NCBI GenBank assembly: GCA_964460345.1
Contig: CAYWRO010000010.1
Coordinates: 1 to 64,000 of the forward strand
DNA: 64,000 nt
Direction: 5' to 3'
Source of the DNA: CAYWRO01 sp964460345
GTDB lineage: Bacteria; Planctomycetota; Phycisphaerae; Phycisphaerales; UBA1924
Position numbers and translations under genes: made by a program. This document shows, piece by piece, positions 16,093 to 22,885 of the stretch. The notes below the pieces were generated by a model. The model was not told the origin of the DNA. It worked only from the letters and a program-made list of their open reading frames with translations, and did not search any database. Numbering within the stretch: the first letter of the stretch is position 1; every line of letters begins with the position of its first letter.

Positions 16093-16202
16093 TCCGCAGG
16101 GCGTTACAGCCACCGGATGTGGGGGAAAATTGCCCTTCCGGACCTCTTCGAGCCCCTGATCAAGGGATGCGCCACCCCAGCCCTCCCATCTTCCCCCCTC
16201 CC

Positions 16203-16234
16203 GGCATGCTCAAACGAGTTTGAGCATGCCACCC
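16203..16234. repeat. Inner inverted repeat, right copy (palindromic hairpin)
   Basis: 32 bp ending GAGCATGCCACCC, the exact reverse complement of 15067-15098. The stretch 16093-16202 just inside it shows no gene. Confidence 0.85.
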
Positions 16235-16277
16235 GTCACGCTGCACTCGTCGCGCTGCCCGCCGCGCCCCCCTCCCC

Positions 16278-16335
16278 CATTGTGCATTCTGCATTGTGCA
16301 TTGTGCATTCCCCCTCCCCCATTCTCCATTCCCCC
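16278..16335. repeat. Short-word tandem repeat (CATTGTGCATTC)
   Basis: CATTGTGCATT, CTGCATTGTGC and CATTCTCCATTC recur in degenerate tandem, of the same style as at 392-518 and 10912-11007. Confidence 0.65.
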
Positions 16336-16369
16336 TCCTCCTCTGCGCCCCCTGCGCCTCTGCGTGAGA
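16333..16369. repeat. Outer inverted repeat, right copy
   Basis: CCTCCTCCTCTGCGCCCCCT then GCGCCTCTGCGTGAGA, inverted relative to 14982-15018. It ends about 30 bp before tRNA-Arg. Confidence 0.65.
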
Positions 16370-16398
16370 ATTCCGCCTCCCTACGATCCCGCAGCCCA

Positions 16399-16472
16399 GT
16401 CCCGGTAGCTCAGTTGGACAGAGCAGCGGTCTTCTAAATCGCAGGTCGCAGGTTCGAATCCTGCCCGGGACG
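16399..16472 (+). tRNA. tRNA-Arg (anticodon TCT)
   Basis: Acceptor GTCCCGG/CCGGGAC, D arm GCTC/GAGC, anticodon stem GCGGT/ATCGC with loop CTTCTAA, T arm GCAGG-TTCGAAT-CCTGC. Anticodon TCT reads AGA and AGG. CCA is not encoded. It lies directly beside the repeat-filled element at 14982-16369. Confidence 0.95.
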
Positions 16473-16480
16473 CTTCACCC

Positions 16481-16506
16481 GTGGCACAGGCCTCTGGCCT
16501 GTGACG
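16481..16506. repeat. GTGGCAC hairpin, AGGCCT variant
   Basis: Identical in all 26 bp to 9101-9126. It begins 8 bp after the tRNA-Arg 3' end and could act as its terminator, although there is no T-tract. Confidence 0.75.
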
Positions 16507-16622
16507 TCGCGTAGAGGATGCGGCGACGAGCACGCCAGGCCCCTGACGATTTCCTCTGTGCGTTGCTGCTCTCCGGCCCTCCGCGGCCTCGCTAGCCTCC
16601 CTTGCACAGCCGGAGCCCTTTC

Positions 16623-18020
16623 ATGCCCCCCACCACTCCCACTGCTTCCACCGCCCAGGCGATGATGCTCGCCTCCATCAACCCGGCGACGGGCGAGGTC
16701 GTCGGCGAAGTTCCCGTCACGCCCGTGGGGCGCATCCGGCACCTTGTCGAGCAGGCCCGCGCAGCGCAGCAGGCGTGGGGACAGATGTCGCTCCAGCAGC
16801 GCGCGGCGACGCTCGAGCCGGTCGGGGCGATGCTGGAGAAGCACGCGGAGGAGTTCGGGAAGCTCATCACGATGGAGATGGGCAAGCCGCTCAAGGAGGG
16901 CGTCGGCGAGGTGCGCGCGTGCGCGCACGAGTGGAAGAAGCAGGTTGACGAGATTGCGGATGCCTTGAAGCCCGTCGAGCTTGTCGACGACGGCGTAAAG
17001 ACGACGCTGTATCGCGATCCATTCGGCGTCGCCGCGGCGATCACGCCGTGGAACTTTCCGATATTGATGCCGCACCAGCAGATCCTTCCCGCGCTCATCG
17101 CCGGCAACGCCGTCGTCTTCAAGCCGAGCGAGCAGACGCCCCTGATCGGCCAGGCGTACGCGGATCTGCTCATCGAGTGCCTGCCGTCGGATGTGCTGCA
17201 CGTTGTTCACGGCGCGGACGCCCAGGGCGCAGCGCTCGTGGCGGCGGATGTGGATTTGATCACCTTCACCGGCTCGCGCGAGGTGGGCAAGAAGATCCTC
17301 GCGAGCGCGGCGGACGGTCTGAAGCGCGTCATCCTCGAACTGGGCGGCAAGGACCCGCTCATCGTCCTCGACGATGCGGACATCCAGGCCGCCGCGAAGC
17401 TCGCCGCGCGCAACAGCTTCCGCAACGCGGGGCAGGTGTGCGTCTCGACCGAGCGGATCTACGTGCAGCAGCAGGCCCTGCCGCGCTTCCTCGAGGCCCT
17501 CGTGGAGGAAGCCAAGGCGTACAAGCCCGGCAACGGCCTCGAAGAGGGCTCGACGATCGGCCCGATGGTCAGCGCGCAGCAGCGCGACCATGTGCTCAAG
17601 CAGATCGAGCAGGCGGTCAACGCCGGCGCGCGCCTCGCCTTCGGCGGCGAGGGCCACCACGGCAACTTCGTGATGCCGACCATCCTCACCGACGTCTGCG
17701 ATGACATGGCCGTGGCGAGCGAAGAGACCTTCGGGCCGGTCGCGGCCGTCATGACCTTCGAGAACGACGCCGAAGCGGTGAGGCGCGCCAACGCTTCGCC
17801 GTACGCGCTCGGCGCGATCGTCTTCGGGGCCGAAGACCACGCCCGCCGCGTCGCCCGCCACCTCTCCGCCGGCATGATCGGCGTCAACCGCGGCATCGGC
17901 GGCGCCCACGGCAGCCCCTGGGTCGGCGCGAAGCAGAGCGGCTACGGCTTCCACTCCGGCCCGGAAGGACACCGGCAGTTCGCCCAGGTGCGGATGGTGA
18001 GCGAAGCGCGGCAGGGGTAA
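16623..18020 (+). CDS. NAD(P)-dependent aldehyde dehydrogenase
   Basis: Cytoplasmic ALDH-superfamily enzyme oxidising an aldehyde to its acid. 465 residues from ATG 16623. The catalytic cysteine is C273 in FRNAGQVCVSTER, the general base E239 in ILELGGKDPLIVLDDADI, and the oxyanion Asn N144 in TPWNFP. The Rossmann segment FTGSREVGKKIL and the C-terminal SPYALGAIVFG and GAHGSPWVGAKQSGYG regions are typical. The length and the order of motifs fit the succinate-semialdehyde/medium-chain aldehyde group, but the substrate cannot be fixed. It stands alone on the plus strand after tRNA-Arg. The open frame extends 7 codons upstream, but ATG 16623 is the better start. Confidence 0.9.
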   Translation: MPPTTPTASTAQAMMLASINPATGEVVGEVPVTPVGRIRHLVEQARAAQQAWGQMSLQQRAATLEPVGAMLEKHAEEFGKLITMEMGKPLKEGVGEVRACAHEWKKQVDEIADALKPVELVDDGVKTTLYRDPFGVAAAITPWNFPILMPHQQILPALIAGNAVVFKPSEQTPLIGQAYADLLIECLPSDVLHVVHGADAQGAALVAADVDLITFTGSREVGKKILASAADGLKRVILELGGKDPLIVLDDADIQAAAKLAARNSFRNAGQVCVSTERIYVQQQALPRFLEALVEEAKAYKPGNGLEEGSTIGPMVSAQQRDHVLKQIEQAVNAGARLAFGGEGHHGNFVMPTILTDVCDDMAVASEETFGPVAAVMTFENDAEAVRRANASPYALGAIVFGAEDHARRVARHLSAGMIGVNRGIGGAHGSPWVGAKQSGYGFHSGPEGHRQFAQVRMVSEARQG

Positions 18021-18104
18021 ACGGAGTCAGGCTGAGCCGCGACTGTTAAGGAGCGGGAAACGTGCAATGACGCCCGCATCGCCGATGGCAATCCGTGCGA
18101 AGCA

Positions 18105-19244
18105 TTACTGACGCGACGTACACCCCTGCTCATCCTCCGCTCCCTTACGGTCGCGGCTCAGGTCGGCGCTGCTGAACTGTCGCAGGAACCCCATCACCTC
18201 CCGCATCATCACCGCTCGCCGCTCCGGCACGATCCACAGATCGTTGTGCCCGCCACCATCAATCTGCACGAAGCGCCCGAGCGGCGCGGCCTCCGCAATC
18301 GCCCGCCCGCTCGCCGGCTCGCAGATCACATCATCACTCCCATTTAGCACCAGCAGCGGCACGCGCACCGACGCCGCGAGCGTCGCGCGGTCGAAGCCGC
18401 TCACCCGTTCCGGCTTCCTCCTCCCCCACCGCCAGTCGCCGGCGAACAGCAATCCCAGGATCGTCATCGCAACCGGAAGATTCACGCGGTGCGGCAACTG
18501 CAGCGCCTTCGCCAGGTTCCACGCGGGCTCGATCGGCGTGCGATAGGGCGCTTCGGCGATCACGCCGGCAACCCGCCCCGCAACATTCCCCCACTTCGTC
18601 TCTCCGTCTCTCCATCTCTCCGTCTCTTCCCGCGCAGCTCCCGCAATGCTCAGCCCCGCGCCGAGCGAGAAGCCATACAGCACGATCCCTGGTGGCACAG
18701 CACTCCGAGCCGTGTCTTCCTGCTCTCGCTGCCCATTCATCACGGCTCGGAGAGCCGTGCCACCTTGCTCCTCCTCCACCACGCGCCCGATCAGTTCGCG
18801 CAGCAGCCCCACTTCCCTCGCCCCGAGCCGGCACACGCCCGCCGCCTCCCCGTGCCCCGGCATCTCCCAGATGATCACACGCCGCGCCGCCCGCACAAGC
18901 GGCTCCAGCCGCGGCAGCATCGTCACGCGCGAATCCCCCCACCCGTGCGTCACGATCACGACCGGCCCCGCCGGCTCGAACCCCTCGATGTCCCAGTAGG
19001 GCAACCCCGCACTCCCGCCCGCGCCGCCGAACCGCCCCTCGACAAACCGCACTTCGCGCTGCGCCCCGCCGCCTCCTCCCCCCGGTGACGCCTCCCGCGG
19101 ATCCCCCGGCAGATTCCGCACCACCGCCCACGAATACGTCCGCCGCGGCGGGTGCGTCAGCATCCACAGCGAGTGCACGACCAGCGCCGCCACCAGCACC
19201 ACCAGCCCCACCGCGAGCAGCATCACCAGCCCGAGCACATCCAT
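18105..19244 (-). CDS. Membrane-anchored alpha/beta hydrolase with repeat-derived insertion
   Basis: Probable serine hydrolase of unknown substrate. 379 residues with an N-terminal membrane segment (VMLLAVGLVVLVAALVVHSL). The core has the oxyanion motif VIVTHGWGDSRVT, the MPGHGEAAG strand, nucleophile elbow GFSLGAG, the acid in LNGSDDVICEP and the histidine in DGGGHNDLW. Between strand and elbow lies GGTALRAVMNGQREQEDTA then RSAVPPG, encoded by two inverted GTGGCAC hairpins (18692-18764). The fold either tolerates a loop there or the gene is damaged, but the frame is intact. 75 bp from the divergent rlmN. Confidence 0.8.
   Translation of the reverse strand: MDVLGLVMLLAVGLVVLVAALVVHSLWMLTHPPRRTYSWAVVRNLPGDPREASPGGGGGGAQREVRFVEGRFGGAGGSAGLPYWDIEGFEPAGPVVIVTHGWGDSRVTMLPRLEPLVRAARRVIIWEMPGHGEAAGVCRLGAREVGLLRELIGRVVEEEQGGTALRAVMNGQREQEDTARSAVPPGIVLYGFSLGAGLSIAGAAREETERWRDGETKWGNVAGRVAGVIAEAPYRTPIEPAWNLAKALQLPHRVNLPVAMTILGLLFAGDWRWGRRKPERVSGFDRATLAASVRVPLLVLNGSDDVICEPASGRAIAEAAPLGRFVQIDGGGHNDLWIVPERRAVMMREVMGFLRQFSSADLSRDRKGAEDEQGCTSRQ
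18692..18764. repeat. Inverted pair of GTGGCAC hairpins inside a coding sequence
   Basis: The first copy, 18692-18716, is a diverged version (GTGGCACAGCACTCCGAGCC). The second, 18740-18764 (TCACGGCTCGGAGAGCCGTG then CCACC), is identical to 13736-13760. They are 23 bp apart in opposite orientation and in frame within the hydrolase gene. Confidence 0.75.
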
Positions 19245-19319
19245 CAGCGGAGTCTATGAAGCGGCCTCGGTTGACCGCCGGCCCGTTCAGTTCGCACCCG
19301 CCGAACCCTACGATTCAAC

Positions 19320-20609
19320 GTGCGGCATCCAAAAAACCACATCTTCCATCACACGCCGGAGTCCCTGCGCGACTGGTGCAGGGACCGCGGCATGCCCGCC
19401 TATCGCGCCGACCAGATCCTCGACTGGGTCTACGTCCGCGGCGTGATCGACCCCGCGAAGATGACCAACCTCTCGCGCGCCGACCGCGAGACGGTCGCCC
19501 GCGACATGACCTTCCTCTCCGGCCTCACCCTCGCCGAACAGCGCGCCACCGACGGGGTCCGCAAGCTCCTCATCGAGTGGGACGACGGCGCCCCCCCCCG
19601 TGGCACCGCCTTTCAAGGCGGTGACGACCGTGGTACCGCCTTTCAAGGCGGTACGAGCCCCCCACGCAAATCCCCCTGCAACACCACCGACACCGCCCCC
19701 CCCATCATCTCCCTCGACCTCCTCACCGCCACCGGCGACCCCCCGACCGCCCAACCCCCCGGCGACCCGACGCGCCAGACCGAGTGCGTCATGATCCCCG
19801 CACTCGACACGGAGCGCCGCACCGCCTGCATTTCTTCGCAGGTCGGCTGCCCCGTCGGCTGCCGCTTCTGCGCCTCCGGCCTCGGCGGCCTCGACGCCAA
19901 CCTCAGCGCCGGCCGCATCGTCGAACAGGTCTGGCGGCTTCAGTACGAAAGAGGCGACCTCGGCCCCTCGCCTCAAAGCGCCCAAAGCCCAGAGCCCAAA
20001 GCCCAGAGCCCCTCCCCCCGCATCACAAACATCGTCTTCATGGGCATGGGCGAACCCCTCTCCAACTTCGCCGCGGTCATGCACGCCATCCGCACGCTCG
20101 CCGCCCCGTGGGCCTTCGGCATCAGCGCCCGCAAGATCACCGTCTCCACCGTCGGCCTGCCCAAAGCGATCGAGCGCCTCGCGCAGGAGATGGACCTCCC
20201 CGTCACGCTCGCCCTCTCCCTCCACGCCCCCAACGATGAACTGCGCCGCAAGCTCATCCCCTGGGCCGAGTACACGACCATCGCCGACCTGCTCGCCGCC
20301 TGCCGCAAGTGGTTCGACAAAACCGGCCGCGAGATCACGCTCGAGTACATCCTCCTCGGCGGCGTCAACGACCAGCCCGAGCACGCCGACGAACTCGCGC
20401 GCGTCGCCCGCACGCTCCGCGCCAACGTCAACCTCATCCGCTACAACGAGGTCGGCGGCCTCGACTTCAAGCGCCCGGACACCGACGACGTCCGCGCCTT
20501 CCAGGAGATCCTCCGCGCCCGCGGCGTCAACACGCACATCCGCGCCAGCCGCGGCCGCGACATCGCCGCCGCCTGCGGCCAGCTTCGCCACGAGAAGGCC
20601 GCCGTATGA
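19320..20609 (+). CDS. rlmN: Dual-specificity RNA methyltransferase RlmN with in-frame insertions
   Basis: Radical-SAM enzyme that methylates C2 of adenosine 2503 in 23S rRNA and of A37 in some tRNAs. GTG start at 19320. The radical-SAM triad is C177/C181/C184 (QVGCPVGCRFCASG), with VFMGMGEPL, KITVSTVGL, ALSLHAPND, RYNEVGG and the mechanistic C419 (AAACGQL). 429 residues, longer than the usual 345-380. Residues about 91-153, where the family has only a short turn before the CISSQVGC strand, are low-complexity and begin with two GTGGCAC hairpins read as RGTAFQGG twice. A second insertion (SPQSAQSPEPKAQSPS) precedes ITNIVFMG and comes from a CCCAAAGCCCAGAG-type repeat. Overlaps the next gene by ATGA. 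Confidence 0.92.
   Translation: MRHPKNHIFHHTPESLRDWCRDRGMPAYRADQILDWVYVRGVIDPAKMTNLSRADRETVARDMTFLSGLTLAEQRATDGVRKLLIEWDDGAPPRGTAFQGGDDRGTAFQGGTSPPRKSPCNTTDTAPPIISLDLLTATGDPPTAQPPGDPTRQTECVMIPALDTERRTACISSQVGCPVGCRFCASGLGGLDANLSAGRIVEQVWRLQYERGDLGPSPQSAQSPEPKAQSPSPRITNIVFMGMGEPLSNFAAVMHAIRTLAAPWAFGISARKITVSTVGLPKAIERLAQEMDLPVTLALSLHAPNDELRRKLIPWAEYTTIADLLAACRKWFDKTGREITLEYILLGGVNDQPEHADELARVARTLRANVNLIRYNEVGGLDFKRPDTDDVRAFQEILRARGVNTHIRASRGRDIAAACGQLRHEKAAV
19600..19656. repeat. Two direct GTGGCAC hairpins inside rlmN
   Basis: 19600-19626 (GTGGCACCGCCTTTCAAGGC then GGTGACG) and 19630-19656 (GTGGTACCGCCTTTCAAGGC then GGTACGA) form a 30-bp direct tandem in frame. The same variant occurs at 21398-21423 inside the next gene. 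Confidence 0.8.
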
Positions 20610-21445
20610 CCGCCGCTTCGCTCCTTGGCTCCGCCACCGACCCGGCCAATGGGCAGCCCTGGCTCACGCACTTCTCCGCCAACCACGCCTTCACCCTCCT
20701 CATCGCCTTCGCCTGGGCCGCCCTGGTCATCTGGATCGGCCGTCTCTTCCGCGCGATGGACCGCCGCACCATCGCCTCCTCCCCCTCCAGCCCCCAGCCT
20801 CCAGCCTCAAGCCTGCAGGAGCCCAACTACCGCCGCGTCCTCGGCGCCGCCGGCGTCGCCTTCGCCGCGATCTACCACATCTACTGGCTCTCCGGCGATC
20901 GCTTCCACTTCACCAACTCCCTCCCGCTCCATCTCTGCGACATCCTCAGCATCCTCGCGCCGCTCTCCATGCTCTTCCCGAAGCGCCTCCTCCTCACGCT
21001 CACGTACTTCTGGGGCGTGGGGCTCTCCGTCCTCGGGCTCATCGTCCCCGTCGAGACCGCCGGCCCGGACCAGATCCGCTTCTGGATCTTCTGGATCGCG
21101 CACATCCAGATCGTCGGCATCGGCCTCTACCACCTCTTCGTCACCGGCTATCGCCCGGCCCGCCGCGACCTGCTCACCGCCATCGCCGCCGGCGTCGCGT
21201 ACGCCGTCCCGATCATCGCCTTCAACGAGCTCTATGGCCTCATCGCGAACACCGAGTCGCTCAACTACGGCTACCTCGGCAGCCGCCCGCAGCAACCCTT
21301 CCCCGTCAGCCGCTTCGGCCCCTGGCCCCTCCGCCTCCTCCCCATGGCCGTCCTCGCCGCCCTCGGCTTCACCGCCCTCTGGCTACCCTGGGCCCTCGTG
21401 GCACCGCCTTTCAAGGCGGTGCGAAAAGAGCCGCCCGGCCACTAA
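20606..21445 (+). CDS. YwaF-like integral membrane protein (TIGR02206-type)
   Basis: Polytopic membrane protein of 279 residues with about seven hydrophobic segments. It carries the family features HFSANHAFTLLIAFAWAALV, LPLHLCDILSILAPLSMLF, LTYFWGVGLSVLGLIVP and IRFWIFWIAHIQIVGIGLYH. The family's function is not established. It starts by an ATGA overlap with rlmN, so it is translationally linked. A repeat-derived PQPPASSLQ segment follows the first membrane helix. The C-terminus (VAPPFKAVRKEPPGH) is encoded by a GTGGCAC hairpin at 21398, so the native end may have been overwritten. Confidence 0.72.
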   Translation: MTAASLLGSATDPANGQPWLTHFSANHAFTLLIAFAWAALVIWIGRLFRAMDRRTIASSPSSPQPPASSLQEPNYRRVLGAAGVAFAAIYHIYWLSGDRFHFTNSLPLHLCDILSILAPLSMLFPKRLLLTLTYFWGVGLSVLGLIVPVETAGPDQIRFWIFWIAHIQIVGIGLYHLFVTGYRPARRDLLTAIAAGVAYAVPIIAFNELYGLIANTESLNYGYLGSRPQQPFPVSRFGPWPLRLLPMAVLAALGFTALWLPWALVAPPFKAVRKEPPGH

Positions 21446-21533
21446 CGGCCGTGGTGCCACGGCTGGCTGCGCAGCCGGTGCCAGGTCCGCGCAGCCGGTG
21501 CCACGGCTTGTCCGTGCAGCGGCAAGCCGTGCC
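21398..21533. repeat. Cluster of GTGGCAC-type hairpins at a gene end
   Basis: 21398-21423 is the CGCCTTTCAAGGCG variant and supplies the last codons of the membrane protein. It is followed by CCGTGGTGCCACGG, then GGCTGGCTGCGCAGCC and CACGGCTTGTCCGTG pairs to about 21533. The remaining 70 bp before tRNA-Gly shows nothing. Confidence 0.65.
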
Positions 21534-21604
21534 CGGACGCCCACACCCCACCCACCCTCACCCTTGTTGACCCGCCCCCCCGCCGATATACTCATCCACA
21601 CCAC

Positions 21605-21676
21605 GCGGGTGTAGTTCAGTGGTAGAACGTCAGCTTCCCAAGCTGAATGTCGTCGGTTCGACTCCGATCACCCGCT
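21605..21676 (+). tRNA. tRNA-Gly (anticodon CCC)
   Basis: Acceptor GCGGGTG/CACCCGC, D arm GTTC/GAAC, anticodon stem TCAGC/GCTGA with loop TTCCCAA, T arm GTCGG-TTCGACT-CCGAT (one mismatch). Discriminator T. CCA is not encoded. Confidence 0.93.
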
Positions 21677-21793
21677 TTCCCCACCACCTGAAAAACAGAA
21701 CTTCCGGGCGTACCAGCCGCGCTGAGCAGCGGATCTGGCTGTGGCATTGGCGTTCTTGCCGCACGCCCCGCGGCATTTCCGCCCGAGACGCGG

Positions 21794-22879
21794 CTATGGC
21801 TTGGCGATGGGATTCGCCTCGACGCCTTCAAACGTCATCCGCACGGGGAGAATGTCTCCGTTCGCGGCGAACTCCAGCCGATCGATGCACGTCACGCGAT
21901 GATCGCGCCCCTCGTTCGGGATGGGTCGGCGGTGGTAGACGATGTACCAGTCGTCCGTACCTGGCTTCTGAATCACCGAGTTGTGTCCAGCACCCGTGGC
22001 CACCGCTTCGTCCGTCTGCAGCACCACGCCCACACGGCTGAACGGGCCGGTCGGCGACTTCGCCTTCGCGTAGGCCACCCGGTACGAAGAGTTCCCCCAC
22101 CCGCCTTCGGACCACATGAAGTAGTACGTCCCTTCGCGCAGAAACATCACCGGCCCCTCGACATACCCCTCGGGCGTCACCTCGCGAAAGACTGTTCCAT
22201 CCTCCCATGAGACGAATCCGGTGAAGTCGTCATTCAGACGGCAGACGTTGCACCGTCGCCAGCCGCCGTAGAACATGTAGTAGGTCCCATCGACATCACG
22301 GAAGACGAACTGATCGATGGGCTGCGCATCGTTATGGAACTCGCCGATCAGCGGCTTGCCGAGGTAATCGCGATAGGGACCTTCCGGCTTTTCTGCAACG
22401 GCTACGCCGATGCCGCCGGTATGGCTGCGCGGATCCTTTTCGTCCCACAATGGGCCGCCGGGTCGCTGCAAGTCGTTGGCGGAGAAGAATAGGTAAGACC
22501 GCCCATCCTTCTCAACGGCACACGGCGCCCACATGGCCCGATGCGCCCAACTCACGATTGAAGTATCCAGCACGCGTTCATGCTTGCGCCACGTGACGAG
22601 GTCGGGCGACGAGAACGCATCGATGAATGTCTGATCGTCATACGCGGCCGAGAACGTCGGGAAAATCCAGTACTGTCCTTCCAACACCGTCCCCTCGGGA
22701 TCGGCGTACCACCCGTTCAACACCGGATTGCCTGCCCGAACGACCGCTGCGTCCGATCCGGACCGAGGCCCTGCCCGTTCGTCCCCACCACGGGTGCACC
22801 CAGCGAGAACAGACGCGACGATCAGGCCCGCGAGTGCCCCACCCCGATTTCCATCGAACGGCACCTTCCACCTCTGCAT
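21794..22879 (-). CDS. Glycoside hydrolase family 43-like lipoprotein
   Basis: Five-bladed beta-propeller glycosidase, probably acting on arabinan, xylan or related side chains outside the cell. 361 residues with signal peptide and lipobox VLAGC, so membrane-anchored. The three GH43 acids are visible in order: NPVLNGWYADPEG (base), QPIDQFVF (pKa-tuning Asp) and GYVEGPVMF (acid Glu). WAPCAVEKDGRSYLFFSA and GHNSVIQKPGTDDWYIVYH are typical blade segments. It ends near tRNA-Gly and is followed on the minus strand by nothing related; cinA lies 6 bp upstream, so co-transcription is likely but the functional link is unclear. Confidence 0.85.
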   Translation of the reverse strand: MQRWKVPFDGNRGGALAGLIVASVLAGCTRGGDERAGPRSGSDAAVVRAGNPVLNGWYADPEGTVLEGQYWIFPTFSAAYDDQTFIDAFSSPDLVTWRKHERVLDTSIVSWAHRAMWAPCAVEKDGRSYLFFSANDLQRPGGPLWDEKDPRSHTGGIGVAVAEKPEGPYRDYLGKPLIGEFHNDAQPIDQFVFRDVDGTYYMFYGGWRRCNVCRLNDDFTGFVSWEDGTVFREVTPEGYVEGPVMFLREGTYYFMWSEGGWGNSSYRVAYAKAKSPTGPFSRVGVVLQTDEAVATGAGHNSVIQKPGTDDWYIVYHRRPIPNEGRDHRVTCIDRLEFAANGDILPVRMTFEGVEANPIAKP

Positions 22880-22885
22880 TGCGAG

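Noticed and set aside
15079..16113. A 344-codon minus-strand frame with heptads (AERMSAR type) across the repeat element
   Set aside because: The periods 21, 42 and 63 are multiples of three, so a frame that is open in one unit stays open. It also crosses an N gap of unknown length and has no ribosome site. Not excluded, but not supported.
14849..16398. Integrated phage or conventional insertion sequence beside tRNA-Arg
   Set aside because: No integrase, transposase or tRNA-end duplication is visible, only nested inverted repeats and arrays.
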